From positions 2,768,001-2,832,000 of the forward strand of contig NZ_CP047135.1 in NCBI RefSeq assembly GCF_009832905.1: a DNA stretch of 64,000 nucleotides, in the 5' to 3' direction. This document shows positions 15,931-24,752 of the stretch, piece by piece (positions within the stretch are counted from its first letter, which is position 1; each line of letters opens with the position of its first letter). A program made the position numbers and the translations under genes. The notes under the pieces were generated by a model. The model ran no database searches and was not told the origin of the DNA. It worked only from the letters and a program-made list of their open reading frames with translations. The DNA comes from Stenotrophomonas sp. 364 (lineage in GTDB: Bacteria > Pseudomonadota > Gammaproteobacteria > Xanthomonadales > Xanthomonadaceae).

Positions 15931-17561
15931 CAGGGGGTGTCTCCGGTGCTGATCGGACGAGAGCGCGATGCGCGCTGCCGCTGGTTGCCGTTCTCATCGC
16001 GGCGGCCGGTATCGTCGGCGTCCGGATAGGTCGCCTCGCCCGTTCGGGCCTGCGTGACGCCCGCGCCGCTCGTATAGCGGGCGTCGCTGTCGAACACCAA
16101 GCCCAGCTCTTCGGCCAGCTTCCGTTCGCGCGAGATCTCTTCGAAGGTGTCCTGCACGCGACCGCCACGCTCGGCGATGCCTTGGGTAACCGACTGCCAG
16201 CCACCGCGAGCTAGCTTCATCAGCCCGTCGGCCTCACGGCCCGGGTCGATCCACGGCATCTTCGGCCCACGGAAGTTCGCTTGGGCAACGGTTTCGGGAC
16301 GGATGTGGGCCGGCACCTTCAACTGGCCGGAGGCAATCGCCATCTGGACAAACCGCTCCCAGATCGGCTGAACGAAACGGGAGACAAACTGCCCCGTCAT
16401 CATCCGGTAGCCGTCGAAGGCCTCGACAAGCTCCTGCCGCTGCGCGCTGTAGGTGCCGTCGTAGTCGCCAGACATGCTGGAGTAGCTGAGCTGGATCGCC
16501 CGCGATACCGCACGCATCATCGCCATCCGGAACCGCTCCAAGGCGGTGTTCGGACGGTTCGGGTTGATCATCTCGATCGATTCGCCAGGCAGGGTCTCAG
16601 TGAAAATGGCGCCGGCTTCCAGCAGGAAGTCTCGCTCTTCGGGCCGTTGCGGCTGACCGTCAGCGGTCTGCAAAGGGGCGAAGTCGGCCATATCCTTGTC
16701 GCGCTTGATGTACGCAGCAATGCGGGCCGCGATCCGGGCGGCAACGCGCTCGGATTCCTCGTAGTCCTTGATGTCGATCAAGCGGTCGATGGCACTGACG
16801 AACAGGCTGATGCCGCGCAGGCCAGAAAGACGCTTGCGAACCGCAAGATGCAGAAAGCGCTGCGCCGGCACAGACTTCAGCGCCTCGATGCTGCTCCAGC
16901 CCCCATTGCCCGGGTGGTTCTTGTAGACCATGTACGCAATGGGCTGGCCCCATTCATTGCGCTGGATGCCGGCGCTGATGCGCTTGTCGGCGTCCTCATA
17001 TTCCAGCGGCACCACGTCGGCTTCCAGTAGCTCGATGGACAGCGGCACAGCCGTGGCATGGGTGATGTACTTGGCGGTCCCCTCGACCAACTGGGTGAAC
17101 TGCTCGCCATCGCGCAGCCAGCTGCGGCACGCCAGCTCCTGGCACTGAACCCAGCTCATGGTCCTGGTCACGTCCGGAGAAACACACCACTGGCGCCACA
17201 GGTTCAGTAGCTGGCGCGAGAAGTCGTCATCGATGTTGTCGTAGTTGTCGCCTGACCTGCCGTCGCGCGGTGTTGGCTCAATGCTGATACCCGACGGACC
17301 AACGATGTTGCGAACCAGCGTGCTGAGCGCACCATCGACCAAGTCGTAGTTCCGCTCCAGATCACGAACCGTCGCGCGTACCGTGGCAGCATCGCGAACC
17401 ACCATCCGCTCGCTGGTGCTGTTGTCGCGGCTCTTCTTGCGACGCTTGGTCGACCGGCCACCTTCATAGGCAGCCATGACCTGGCGCGCGAACATGCGAC
17501 GGGCGGCATACCGCGGGGCGAAGACCGCAATGCCACGCTCAAGTGCGTTTGGCTTAGCCAT
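15930..17561 (-). CDS. phage portal protein (lambda gpB-like)
   Basis: A 543-residue protein, close to the 533 of lambda gpB, placed between the gpW-like gene and the protease/capsid gene as in lambda. The start MAKPNALERGIAVFAPRYAAR (ATG at 17561) is chosen because it overlaps the gpW-like stop by 8 bp; longer in-frame extensions upstream look random. Features include an N-terminal basic part, the NIVGPSGI segment, the AVRKRLSGLRGISLFVSAIDRL helix region and a Gln/Arg-rich C-terminus. Twelve copies should form the DNA channel at one capsid vertex and bind the large terminase. Confidence 0.88.
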   Translation of the reverse strand: MAKPNALERGIAVFAPRYAARRMFARQVMAAYEGGRSTKRRKKSRDNSTSERMVVRDAATVRATVRDLERNYDLVDGALSTLVRNIVGPSGISIEPTPRDGRSGDNYDNIDDDFSRQLLNLWRQWCVSPDVTRTMSWVQCQELACRSWLRDGEQFTQLVEGTAKYITHATAVPLSIELLEADVVPLEYEDADKRISAGIQRNEWGQPIAYMVYKNHPGNGGWSSIEALKSVPAQRFLHLAVRKRLSGLRGISLFVSAIDRLIDIKDYEESERVAARIAARIAAYIKRDKDMADFAPLQTADGQPQRPEERDFLLEAGAIFTETLPGESIEMINPNRPNTALERFRMAMMRAVSRAIQLSYSSMSGDYDGTYSAQRQELVEAFDGYRMMTGQFVSRFVQPIWERFVQMAIASGQLKVPAHIRPETVAQANFRGPKMPWIDPGREADGLMKLARGGWQSVTQGIAERGGRVQDTFEEISRERKLAEELGLVFDSDARYTSGAGVTQARTGEATYPDADDTGRRDENGNQRQRASRSRPISTGDTP

Positions 17562-17775
17562 TGAACACTGCCGTCCGGTAGCGCAGGCTTCCGCCGCTGC
17601 CGCCGCGCCCGCGCTCAACCGCGAGCTTGGCCTCCAGCTCCCGGATCGCTCGTCGGATCTCAGCGAGCTCAGCCTCCTGCCTCTGGCGTTGATCGAAACG
17701 CACACTGAAGCCCGCAGTAAGGATGCGGGCTTCAGCTGCCAGGTAGGCGTCCAGTCGTTGCTGTGTGTTCGACAT
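17554..17775 (-). CDS. head-tail connector gpW-like protein
   Basis: A 73-residue protein starting MSNTQQRLDAYLAAEARILTA, with two helices around a short basic hairpin (FSVRFDQRQRQEAELAEIRRAIRELEAKL). It resembles lambda gpW (68 residues), a connector added to the portal after packaging. The position directly before the portal gene and the size both match lambda W. Its stop overlaps the portal start by 8 bp. The ATG at 17775 gives the full first helix. Confidence 0.75.
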   Translation of the reverse strand: MSNTQQRLDAYLAAEARILTAGFSVRFDQRQRQEAELAEIRRAIRELEAKLAVERGRGGSGGSLRYRTAVFNG

Positions 17776-17831
17776 GGATACGTAAGGTATACATGTCGGT
17801 GTACGCGATCATGGTAAATCGCGTACTTTCT

Positions 17832-18152
17832 TCAAGCGCCACGAATCCGCTTCACGGCACGACCCGGGTGGTACTTGTAGGCAGCCGTTCGGCTCACCCC
17901 GTGCTTCCGTGTGATCTCGCCAATCGTCAGACCGGCATGCCAGTCCGCGCAGATCGCCGCGCCATTCACGTCCGGACGGGACCGATAGCTCACCCGTTTC
18001 CCAGCGAACACGTCCAACTGCACGGTCACCAACATGTCGGCGATCTGGAGAGCAGCATGGGCGGGTATGCCAGGCTCAGCCGCACGAATAGAGGCTACGT
18101 AGGAATCCCGCAGTTGATCGAGCAACTCATCGGCTTTGATGTCTTCTGCCAT
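17832..18152 (-). CDS. Mor/C-family-like transcription activator
   Basis: A 106-residue protein read from the ATG at 18152 (MAEDIKADELLDQLRDSY). Residues about 65-102 form a helix-turn-helix: ADWHAGLTIGEITRKHGVSR, then TAAYKYHPGRAVKRI. The preceding LDVFAGKRVSYRSR strand segment matches the layout of Mu Mor and C proteins, in which a beta strand leads into the DNA-binding domain. Such proteins activate middle or late phage promoters. The gene sits between the large terminase and gpW genes, inside the structural operon, which is unusual for a regulator. It may instead be a small terminase-associated DNA-binding protein. Confidence 0.6.
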   Translation of the reverse strand: MAEDIKADELLDQLRDSYVASIRAAEPGIPAHAALQIADMLVTVQLDVFAGKRVSYRSRPDVNGAAICADWHAGLTIGEITRKHGVSRTAAYKYHPGRAVKRIRGA

Positions 18153-18159
18153 CGCGACC

Positions 18160-20070
18160 TCAGTTCGACTCGGCCCAGCCGCCACGACGGCGCGCAGGCT
18201 TGGATGTTCCACGGGAATCCGCAACGACCGGCTTAGCAAGCGCGCCCGATGTTTCACGGGAATCAGAAGGTGCTACGGTCGCGGCCAGGCGAGTCTCGAG
18301 TGCATCCCAATCCGCCTTGGTATACCGGTGCAGACGCACCTCCGAGTGGTGTGCCGCGGCATAGGCATACACCCATGTGTCCAGCGGTTCGTTTCTCACG
18401 ACGCGCTTCTCAAACCGGTTCTTGACTGGGTTGTAGACCTCCGACACCAGGCCTGGGTAGAACTCGGCCGGAAGCTCTTCGCTGAACCGGACAAGCCTCG
18501 CATCGGCTTGACGCTCGGCGTCCGCTGCCAGCCGGCTGTACAAGTAGTGCTTCGCCGCGACGGTGCCGACGTGGTTGATGATGATGCCGCGCTTGTCCGT
18601 CTTATCGTTCCAGGTCACGTCCGCCAGCTTGCCTTTCGACAGGATCGGCGCGTTGTTGGGGACAGCACCGAAGATGCACATAACGCGAGTAACTTTGCGC
18701 TGCCGCACATAGTTCTTGACGGCCTCAGTGCGATGACCACCGGCATCAATGGCGGTGGCAACCGACCGCAGCATGACCCCGTCCTCTCGCTCGATCGGCC
18801 GATTGAGCAGGTCGGTAAGTGCAAGCCATACCGCCTCTTCCGCAGGGTCTCCCTGCAGCTCAACGTAATCCAGTGTCCAAGCCGTCATTCCCCTGCCCCA
18901 GCCGATCATATGGACGGCGAGACGGTCGTCTTGGGTATCCACGCCGACAGTGATTGCAAGAACCCCGCGCGGCGCATGCCGCAGCCTGTACGGTTCGGCC
19001 CGGTCGGAGATTACGTTGTGCTTGACCGACCGCATCTTGGGGTCTTCCCAAGTCTCGGCCAGTCGGTCGTTGATGAAGGTCTTCAGCGCAGCCGGATCGT
19101 TCTGCGCGTCGAGCCACTCCCGCACCAGATCTACCCAGCGCGGCCCCAGCCCGAACTGATAGTAAAGACAGTTGATGTGGTAGCCGCGGATGGGCGAGTC
19201 AGGGTTTGCGGCCACCCACCGGCCAGCGGCGATCATGTCCGACTTGTGATGCTCTTCGATGCAGGCACCGCAGTCGCTGCACGCATACCACGCATGCTTG
19301 GCGTCCGGCGACCAGTGCAGTCCGCTCCACTGCAGGTGCTGGAAGTGACCGCAGTGCGGGCAAGGCACGTGGTATCGACGCTGGTCCGACTTCTCGTACA
19401 GCCTGTCGATTCGGCTGAGCCCCGCGATGCCCGGGGTACTGATGTAAAGGCGCTTGTACGTGGTCGGGAAGGACGACGTGCGGCCGTCCAGCATCTTGAC
19501 CGGGTCGTCACCCGTCAGCAGCACCTGGGGCGCCTCGTCGATCTCATCCACCACCAGGTTCTTAACGGTCGTGGACTTCAGCCGCTGGGGGCTACCCATG
19601 TGCTCCACGTACAGCTGCCCGCCGGCGAAGTCCTTGAAGGTGCGCTGGTTCGAGCTGTCCCGGCTGGCGGTGCTGCTCAGTGCTTTGCGCACCGCCTGGC
19701 ACACCTCGATCATCGGGTTGAGCTTCTGGTTCACCCACTTGTTCATGGATGCCTCACCCGGCAGCGCGTACATGATCGGCGCAGGGGCGTAGTCCATCCA
19801 GTACGCAATCGAGTTGGTGGCCACCTGGCTCTTGCCGAACTGGATGGGGAACTTGCAGGCTTGATCGTGAACCGGGCTCCGCGCGGACATGTTGTCCATC
19901 GGCTCGCGCAGCGGCGGGTTGCGGTCGGTCACCCACCGCCCTGGCTTGCTGCTTCCCTTGCTGGACAGGCGCATGTGCTCATCGCACCACTGGGAGACGG
20001 TCATCGGGCGTCGCGGCTGAAGCGACCGCGCCAGGACCGTGGTCAAGCGCTGGGCAACGGATCCGCTCAT
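18160..20070 (-). CDS. terminase large subunit (GpA family)
   Basis: A 636-residue protein (lambda gpA has 641). The start MSGSVAQRLTTVLARSLQPRR at 20070 overlaps the small-subunit stop (ATGA). A Walker A-like FGKSQVATN lies at about residues 78-86, and a Walker B-like segment VKNLVVDEIDE follows. A zinc-binding pair C-P-H-C-G / C-S-D-C-G lies near residues 235-265, a hallmark of the GpA family, and the C-terminal half holds the nuclease domain with ITVGVDTQDDRL. It is the ATP-driven motor and nuclease that packages DNA into the prohead. The upstream in-frame extension to 20157 was rejected because the overlap decides the start. Confidence 0.92.
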   Translation of the reverse strand: MSGSVAQRLTTVLARSLQPRRPMTVSQWCDEHMRLSSKGSSKPGRWVTDRNPPLREPMDNMSARSPVHDQACKFPIQFGKSQVATNSIAYWMDYAPAPIMYALPGEASMNKWVNQKLNPMIEVCQAVRKALSSTASRDSSNQRTFKDFAGGQLYVEHMGSPQRLKSTTVKNLVVDEIDEAPQVLLTGDDPVKMLDGRTSSFPTTYKRLYISTPGIAGLSRIDRLYEKSDQRRYHVPCPHCGHFQHLQWSGLHWSPDAKHAWYACSDCGACIEEHHKSDMIAAGRWVAANPDSPIRGYHINCLYYQFGLGPRWVDLVREWLDAQNDPAALKTFINDRLAETWEDPKMRSVKHNVISDRAEPYRLRHAPRGVLAITVGVDTQDDRLAVHMIGWGRGMTAWTLDYVELQGDPAEEAVWLALTDLLNRPIEREDGVMLRSVATAIDAGGHRTEAVKNYVRQRKVTRVMCIFGAVPNNAPILSKGKLADVTWNDKTDKRGIIINHVGTVAAKHYLYSRLAADAERQADARLVRFSEELPAEFYPGLVSEVYNPVKNRFEKRVVRNEPLDTWVYAYAAAHHSEVRLHRYTKADWDALETRLAATVAPSDSRETSGALAKPVVADSRGTSKPARRRGGWAESN

Positions 20071-20678
20071 TCGGCCACCACGACAGACGCTGCCCTGAAG
20101 CCACGGCTCATTTCTTCCAGAGCGTGACTCACCTCGTTCCAGACCAGTTCGCGGCATCGCGCTTCGTCAACGGTGGCCGCCAGCTGTGGGGCAAGCGTGT
20201 CCGCCATGCGCTCCAGTTCGACGCGGATCGCGGTGGCCGCCTCGGCCAGGACGTGTTCAACCTGGCCCGCATCGAGCAGCTTGCCCATGCTGACCTCGTA
20301 GTCCCGCGCCGCGGCCTTGGCATCGATCTCGGCCTTGTCCGCCAGCGCCTTGGCTTTGCGCTTCGAATCTGGCGTTGCCGGCGCAGCGCCGCCTTGGTCG
20401 CCATCCTCGTCACCCTCGGCGTCATCCCCTCCCTCCCCTTGCCCGCCGCCAGCCAGCCCGGCGCCTCGTGCCTGGGCGTGCCGGACAGCGACTGCGGTAT
20501 AGCTGGGGTCCTTGGTCTGGCTGTACAGCGCCAAGGAGGCGTCGCGCAGATAGCCCTTGCCTTCGCTCACAGGCACCAGGCGGCCCTTCTTGTTGAGTTC
20601 CACGATGTAGGACGGCCGGCATCCGATCAATGCCGCCAGCTCCTTGCCAGAGACCTTCACATCCCCCTCAGAAGCCAT
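20067..20678 (-). CDS. terminase small subunit (Nu1-like)
   Basis: A 203-residue protein beginning MASEGDVKVSGKELAALIGC with an N-terminal winged helix-turn-helix (residues about 8-45) as in lambda Nu1. An acidic Gly/Asp/Glu-rich linker (about 70-100) and a C-terminal helical domain (VEHVLAEAATAIRVELERM) for binding the large subunit follow. It recognises the packaging site in DNA. The repeat-rich region immediately upstream (20745-20997) is the natural place for that site. Its stop overlaps the large-subunit start by 4 bp. Confidence 0.85.
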   Translation of the reverse strand: MASEGDVKVSGKELAALIGCRPSYIVELNKKGRLVPVSEGKGYLRDASLALYSQTKDPSYTAVAVRHAQARGAGLAGGGQGEGGDDAEGDEDGDQGGAAPATPDSKRKAKALADKAEIDAKAAARDYEVSMGKLLDAGQVEHVLAEAATAIRVELERMADTLAPQLAATVDEARCRELVWNEVSHALEEMSRGFRAASVVVAE

Positions 20679-20744
20679 GCAACACCCCTTCTTTCTTTTC
20701 TTTCAAACAAGCAGTGACAGAAGAAAGCGCGCGCGCGAGCACTA

Positions 20745-20997
20745 GTGCGGGACGTGCGGCAGGACGTGCGGCAGTAGAAATGCGCCAAAACGCTGCGCCA
20801 CAAGCGCTGTGCGGGATGTGCGGGATGTGCGGGACCCTATACGCGCGCAGGAGCGCAAAGGTGCGAGTGCCTTGCAAGGCGTGCCGCACGCGCCCGCGCC
20901 CACGTAAAGGGGTAGAGCCGCACGTCCCGCACAAACCTGCTGCCAGTAGGGCAGTCGCCCGCACAACATCCCGCACACTGTCCCGCACGTCCCGCAC
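20745..20997. repeat. clustered inverted octamers GTGCGGGA / TCCCGCAC, candidate ori or cos/pac region
   Basis: The 336-bp gap between the primase-helicase stop and the small terminase start is not coding. It carries GTGCGG[GC]A at 20745, 20754, 20766, 20809, 20818 and 20827 (the last three exactly 9 bp apart), and the reverse complement TCCCGCAC at 20925, 20969, 20981 and 20990 (plus GCCCGCAC at 20957). An alternating GC tract lies at 20727-20738. The two arms can pair into large hairpins. In lambda cos sits directly before Nu1, and many phages place an iteron origin next to the primase, so either role fits. Short open frames here simply translate the repeat (SRT, VPH, VRD patterns) and were rejected. 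Confidence 0.75.
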
Positions 20998-21014
20998 AGG
21001 ATTGGCCGAAGCAC

Positions 21015-23426
21015 TCATGCGCGCCCCTTGTAGTCACTGAAGGAAGTCCGGAAGGCCTGCACTTCGTCGCCCAGGAACGCCTGCTCGCTGCGCCCGTCGG
21101 TTGCCTCGGTCGCCCCCAGCATCAGGAAGCCGTGCGGCCCGTGGGTCGTCTGCGCAACCACATAGCGCTTGCGCGCCCGGTCGGGATGGATGATCTGCCG
21201 CTTGCGCACGAGCGCATTGACGAACTTGGGGTTCGGCGCGGGCCGCACACCCTCCCTGCCGCACCAGACCTTGTAGAGCTCGTACCATTCCTTCGACAGC
21301 GCCGGGCGAGGTTTGACGCCCGGGATATCGTTGCCGTACAACTCATCCAGAAAGCGCTGCGGGCTGTCCTGGCTCAAGCCGATCAGCTCCCGTTTCGCGT
21401 CCGTCATAGGTGGATTGGTGCCATTGGAGAAGTCTCCCAAGTCCAGGCGCAGCAGATAGTCGTGCAGCGCGGCCGTGCCGCCGTTGCGGATCTCAGCCAT
21501 CACTTCCAGGTAGAAGTCCTGCGTCAACTTCTCCGGCGTCCAGATGACCGCGTGCCGGCGGTCATCTTCTTCCAACACTACGGGCATCGCCTCGTTGGAC
21601 AGGAACACCAGGTTGGCGTGGTTGTCCTCTTCGTAAGCCTGGATGTTCTTCGGATTGATGCGGATCCGGTCGCCGGTGATCAGTGCCTTGAGCTTGTTCT
21701 TGAGGTGGTAGACCTCGGTGCGCGCCACCACTTCGTCGGCCAGAAGGAACAGCTTGCGGCTGGCCCAGTCGTTGAATTTGTCTTCCAGTGCCGCCTGATC
21801 AAGCACACGCCCGTAGTCGCCGAACAGCTTCATGTACTCGTCGAAGAACATGTTCTTGCCGGTGCCCTGCGGGCCATGAATAACGATGGTGCTTTTCATC
21901 TTGGCACCAGGGTGCTGCAACGGGTACGCCAACCACCTGAGCACCCAGTCGTACAGCGCCTTCTGATTGGCCTCGTTACCGCACATGTGCCAAAGCAGAT
22001 GCAGGAGCTTGTCGCAGTCGCCTGCCTTGGGTGTTGTAGGCCAGCCAGCGAACAGGTTGCAGGTAACCCCCTCCTTCAGGCCAGACGGGTCGAAGTCCAC
22101 TTCGCGCACGCGCACAATCGATCGCGCCGGGTGTTCCATCCACGCGCGGTGCAGCTCGCGCCGGACGCACGCATGCCCCATGTCACCCAGCGCCATGAGC
22201 ATGTGTTCCTTGTGATCGAACACCGTGCCACCCTGCCCGTACACCAGCGCGAAGCGCTCCAGAAGCTCATCGAGCGAGTCGATGGGCTTGAGCGGGGCCA
22301 GCCCCTCGCCCCCGGTGGTGGAGTTGGAAGGCGCGCGGGTTTCGCTACGGGGTCGCCACGAAAGCTCCGTGATGCGGGCCTCAACCTGGCTGCGTACAAC
22401 ATGCAGCCCTTCCAGCACGTGCAGGTCATTGAAGTCGCTGACCTTGCGCCCGTGTTCAATGAACCGCTCGCGGCGACCGGCCTCGTCGGCGAACGCAGGC
22501 AGCAGCACTGCACCACTGACATCGAGCGCCGCAGCTTCCGCGCCGAGCAACCCTGCGTTCGATGCCCCATGGGGCGTAGAGCAGGTTGGGCAAATCTCTG
22601 GGGCTTCTGCCAGCACCAGGCGCGACTTACAGCTGCGGCACTTCTGCAGCGCGTCGTCATCGCCGCAGACCAGGACCTTGGCCGCGCGGTAGCGCTTTGC
22701 CAAGATCGCAGTCACGGCCATCAAGTTCCCGGCGTCGAAGGCCACGGCCACCGGGTACCCGGTGGCCATGTGCAGTGTTGCCGCTGTTGCGTAGCCCTCA
22801 GCCACCAGCAGGACCCACTGCGGTGTGCCGCCGATCAGATGAAAGTGCCCCTTCTTGGCCAGGCCGGCAGGCCAGTACTCCTTGGCAGGCTTGCCGGCAG
22901 CCTGCGCCTGCTTTGCGCTACGCAGCACCTGCAGGCCATGCACCGAGCCGTTTACATCGAGCAGCGGCACCAAGGCGACGCCACTGCGGCCGTAACGAAG
23001 ACCGAACGGCTGCACTGCCTTTTCAACCAGATAGTCCGCCTCGCCCTCAGGCAGCGCCCGGCTCCACGCAGCACTCGCACGCGCGGCAGCTCGTTTGTTC
23101 TGCTCCAGCCGTGCAGCCTCGGCGCGCTTACGGTCCTCGGCCAAGCGGCGCTTGAGCGCCTCGCGCTGCTCTTGGCTGAAAGAGCTGTCGCGCTTGCGCA
23201 GCTCAACCTTCTGCGCGCCGTTGTCGTTGCCGTGCCACACACCAAAGGTGCCAACGATCAGCAGATCACCGTTACCGGTGTTGAGCTCGTGTAAGACATA
23301 CCAGCCGCGGCGCTCGCGCGACCCCTCCACTTTGCAGCGAACCATGCGGCCGCTGACGTCCAGGGTGTCGAGGATCAGACCAGCATCGTGCAACTGGCAC
23401 AGCACGTCATCGTAATTGGCGGACAT
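21015..23426 (-). CDS. phage primase-helicase (Toprim plus SF3-like ATPase)
   Basis: An 803-residue replication protein. The N-terminal part holds a Toprim-like domain (about residues 203-260) with LLVAEGYATAATLH and VLVCGDDD. It is followed by two Cys pairs (C263/C266 and C279/C282) that form a small zinc site. The C-terminal half is a DUF5906-type helicase: Walker A GPQGTGKN (518-525), Walker B-like KLFLLADEV and a later NHANLVFLSNE sensor segment. It should prime and unwind phage DNA. The start MSANYDDVLCQLHDAG at 23426 follows a 182-bp non-coding leader. It is the last early-type gene before the repeat region and the terminase genes. Confidence 0.88.
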   Translation of the reverse strand: MSANYDDVLCQLHDAGLILDTLDVSGRMVRCKVEGSRERRGWYVLHELNTGNGDLLIVGTFGVWHGNDNGAQKVELRKRDSSFSQEQREALKRRLAEDRKRAEAARLEQNKRAAARASAAWSRALPEGEADYLVEKAVQPFGLRYGRSGVALVPLLDVNGSVHGLQVLRSAKQAQAAGKPAKEYWPAGLAKKGHFHLIGGTPQWVLLVAEGYATAATLHMATGYPVAVAFDAGNLMAVTAILAKRYRAAKVLVCGDDDALQKCRSCKSRLVLAEAPEICPTCSTPHGASNAGLLGAEAAALDVSGAVLLPAFADEAGRRERFIEHGRKVSDFNDLHVLEGLHVVRSQVEARITELSWRPRSETRAPSNSTTGGEGLAPLKPIDSLDELLERFALVYGQGGTVFDHKEHMLMALGDMGHACVRRELHRAWMEHPARSIVRVREVDFDPSGLKEGVTCNLFAGWPTTPKAGDCDKLLHLLWHMCGNEANQKALYDWVLRWLAYPLQHPGAKMKSTIVIHGPQGTGKNMFFDEYMKLFGDYGRVLDQAALEDKFNDWASRKLFLLADEVVARTEVYHLKNKLKALITGDRIRINPKNIQAYEEDNHANLVFLSNEAMPVVLEEDDRRHAVIWTPEKLTQDFYLEVMAEIRNGGTAALHDYLLRLDLGDFSNGTNPPMTDAKRELIGLSQDSPQRFLDELYGNDIPGVKPRPALSKEWYELYKVWCGREGVRPAPNPKFVNALVRKRQIIHPDRARKRYVVAQTTHGPHGFLMLGATEATDGRSEQAFLGDEVQAFRTSFSDYKGRA

Positions 23427-23608
23427 TCAGTAAGTTCCAGAGCCGCTATGTACACGACCATTGCGCGTTTGGTTACCCGCGTCAGGGAGGCCTGGGGAGG
23501 ACCCATCGACTGGCCGCTGTTCAGATTCGCCGTTCAGGTTCGAAAGTTCAGCGAAACTAAACCGTTCGCGCGGGCCTTCAATGCCACCCCCGGGGGGATG
23601 GGGCAAGG

Positions 23609-23851
23609 TCAGTGATGGTCATGGCGTTCCGGATTCCCCAAGGGCAAGTCACACTGCTGCCCTTCCCTGTTCTGCTGCGCGCTCCACAGGCGGTCGCGCT
23701 CGGCCAATGCCTCATTGCCCACCGGTCCGGGTGCCGCTCCGGACAGCAGGCGCTCGATGTTCTCTATCTCTGCGCGCACTGCGGCGCTGATGATCCGACG
23801 ACCGTTCGCTGTCCGTGCCCGGGGCGGTCGGTAGACGGCCACGTCACTCAC
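23609..23851 (-). CDS. small phage protein of unknown function
   Basis: An 80-residue protein starting MSDVAVYRPPRARTANGRRI with an amphipathic helix (VRAEIENIERLLSG) and a charged, His-rich C-terminus (NPERHDHH). Its ATG overlaps the stop region of the CII-like gene by 8 bp, which supports translation. No motif was recognised. It belongs to the leftward early operon between the CII-like regulator and the primase-helicase and might assist replication. Confidence 0.6.
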   Translation of the reverse strand: MSDVAVYRPPRARTANGRRIISAAVRAEIENIERLLSGAAPGPVGNEALAERDRLWSAQQNREGQQCDLPLGNPERHDHH

Positions 23852-24374
23852 GCCGCCGACCTTTCTTCAATGCCCTGCGCAGGTTGCGTTCCATGCGGTG
23901 GCACATCGTGCGCAATGCCTGGAGTGCATCGAGCATCCTGTCTGCCTCGGCCAGCGTCACCCGGTTGTCGGCCAGAACATCCAGCGCAACAGCCGACAAC
24001 TGCCCACAGAATTTGGACACGTGCAGCAGCTTGTCCCTAATGGCCGCTATTTCATCGGGCCATCCAGCCTCTGGGGCGGCAGGCACGTGATCCACAGCCA
24101 GATTGAACTGCGCGGCCAGTGACAGGATCCAGTCAGTGGCGACCGGGGTGCCTGCAGTCAGTTCCATCATCCATTCCGTCAGCATCTCCAGCATTTCCAT
24201 GGAGATGGACTCGCCGTCGAGGCCGCGCAGCTTCTTACGCAGCGTCTCGCCCTTGATGCTGACGCCGCGCCGCTCGGTCAAATAGGCAGCAGCAGCGTTC
24301 ACGCTGCCGGGCATCTTCATGACGGCGTTGTATGCCGCATCGCGCCAGTAGATATCCGAGCGAGCGCAGGTCAT
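23844..24374 (-). CDS. phage regulatory CII-like protein (CP76 family)
   Basis: A 176-residue protein read from the ATG at 24374 (MTCARSDIYWRDAAYNAVMK), which overlaps an upstream stop as ATGA. The N-terminal part with DAAYNAVMKMPGSVNAAAAYL and LRKKLRGLDGESISMEMLEML matches the phage regulatory CII/CP76 family, whose first half is a helix-turn-helix. The C-terminal part is helical (DEIAAIRDKLLHVSKFCGQL). Such proteins regulate early promoters or the lysogeny decision. It lies in the leftward operon after cro, as cII does in lambda. Confidence 0.7.
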   Translation of the reverse strand: MTCARSDIYWRDAAYNAVMKMPGSVNAAAAYLTERRGVSIKGETLRKKLRGLDGESISMEMLEMLTEWMMELTAGTPVATDWILSLAAQFNLAVDHVPAAPEAGWPDEIAAIRDKLLHVSKFCGQLSAVALDVLADNRVTLAEADRMLDALQALRTMCHRMERNLRRALKKGRRRE

Positions 24375-24561
24375 GCCGCCCCCTGAAATGCTGCGCATTT
24401 CATCGTTCCGCTGCAGGCCGCATCGACCTCAAGATGCAGGCCATGAGCGAGATCATCCTCTTCCAACAGCGCATGCACTTCAGCGCCTTGCGCCACTACA
24501 GCGAGAGCCAGGGCATGGGCGGAGTGGCGGCGGTGTTCTTCGCGCCGGCCGCAGCTGACAT
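24371..24561 (-). other. short coupled frames of uncertain coding status between the 63-residue gene and CII-like gene
   Basis: Two short minus-strand frames fill this gap. A 21-codon frame (24561-24496) starts on a TGATG overlap and ends on TAG. A 41-codon frame (24496-24371, GTG start on a TAGTG overlap, including AEVHALLEEDDLAHG) ends in an ATGA overlap with the CII-like start. Alternatively the first frame would continue past its TAG with strong third-position G+C as WRKALKCMRCWKR, so the TAG could be a nonsense mutation. A plus-strand frame 24443-24649 (MSEIILFQQRMHFSALRHY) shares the same wobble positions. I cannot tell which is real. Confidence 0.3.
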
Positions 24562-24752
24562 CACGCATTGGTCGGAACCTCCCACCAATGAAGCGGTGGC
24601 GCTGCGAGTTGTAGCCGGCCACGAAGCGCCAGCCAGCTATCAGCCGTGAGCACCAGCCCACCGCCCTCGCCCTCAGCCGTGAGGCACTCATCAAGGACCG
24701 GCCCGACCTCGGAGTTACCGAGACATGGCATTAGCAAGATCAGCTGCCGCAT
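24561..24752 (-). CDS. small phage protein of unknown function
   Basis: A 63-residue protein starting MRQLILLMPCLGNSEVGP and ending LHWWEVPTNA. It overlaps the 3' end of the cro-like gene by 13 bp and has an AGGG Shine-Dalgarno about 7 nt before the ATG. The sequence has a strand-like core (GGLVLTADSWLALRGRL). It is part of the leftward early operon. No family was recognised. Confidence 0.55.
   Translation of the reverse strand: MRQLILLMPCLGNSEVGPVLDECLTAEGEGGGLVLTADSWLALRGRLQLAAPPLHWWEVPTNA

Noticed and set aside
20668..21018. Minus-strand frames of 90-116 codons before the terminase
   Set aside because: They translate the octamer repeats (VRD, SRT, VPH patterns) and have no natural composition; the region is better seen as a cis-acting site.
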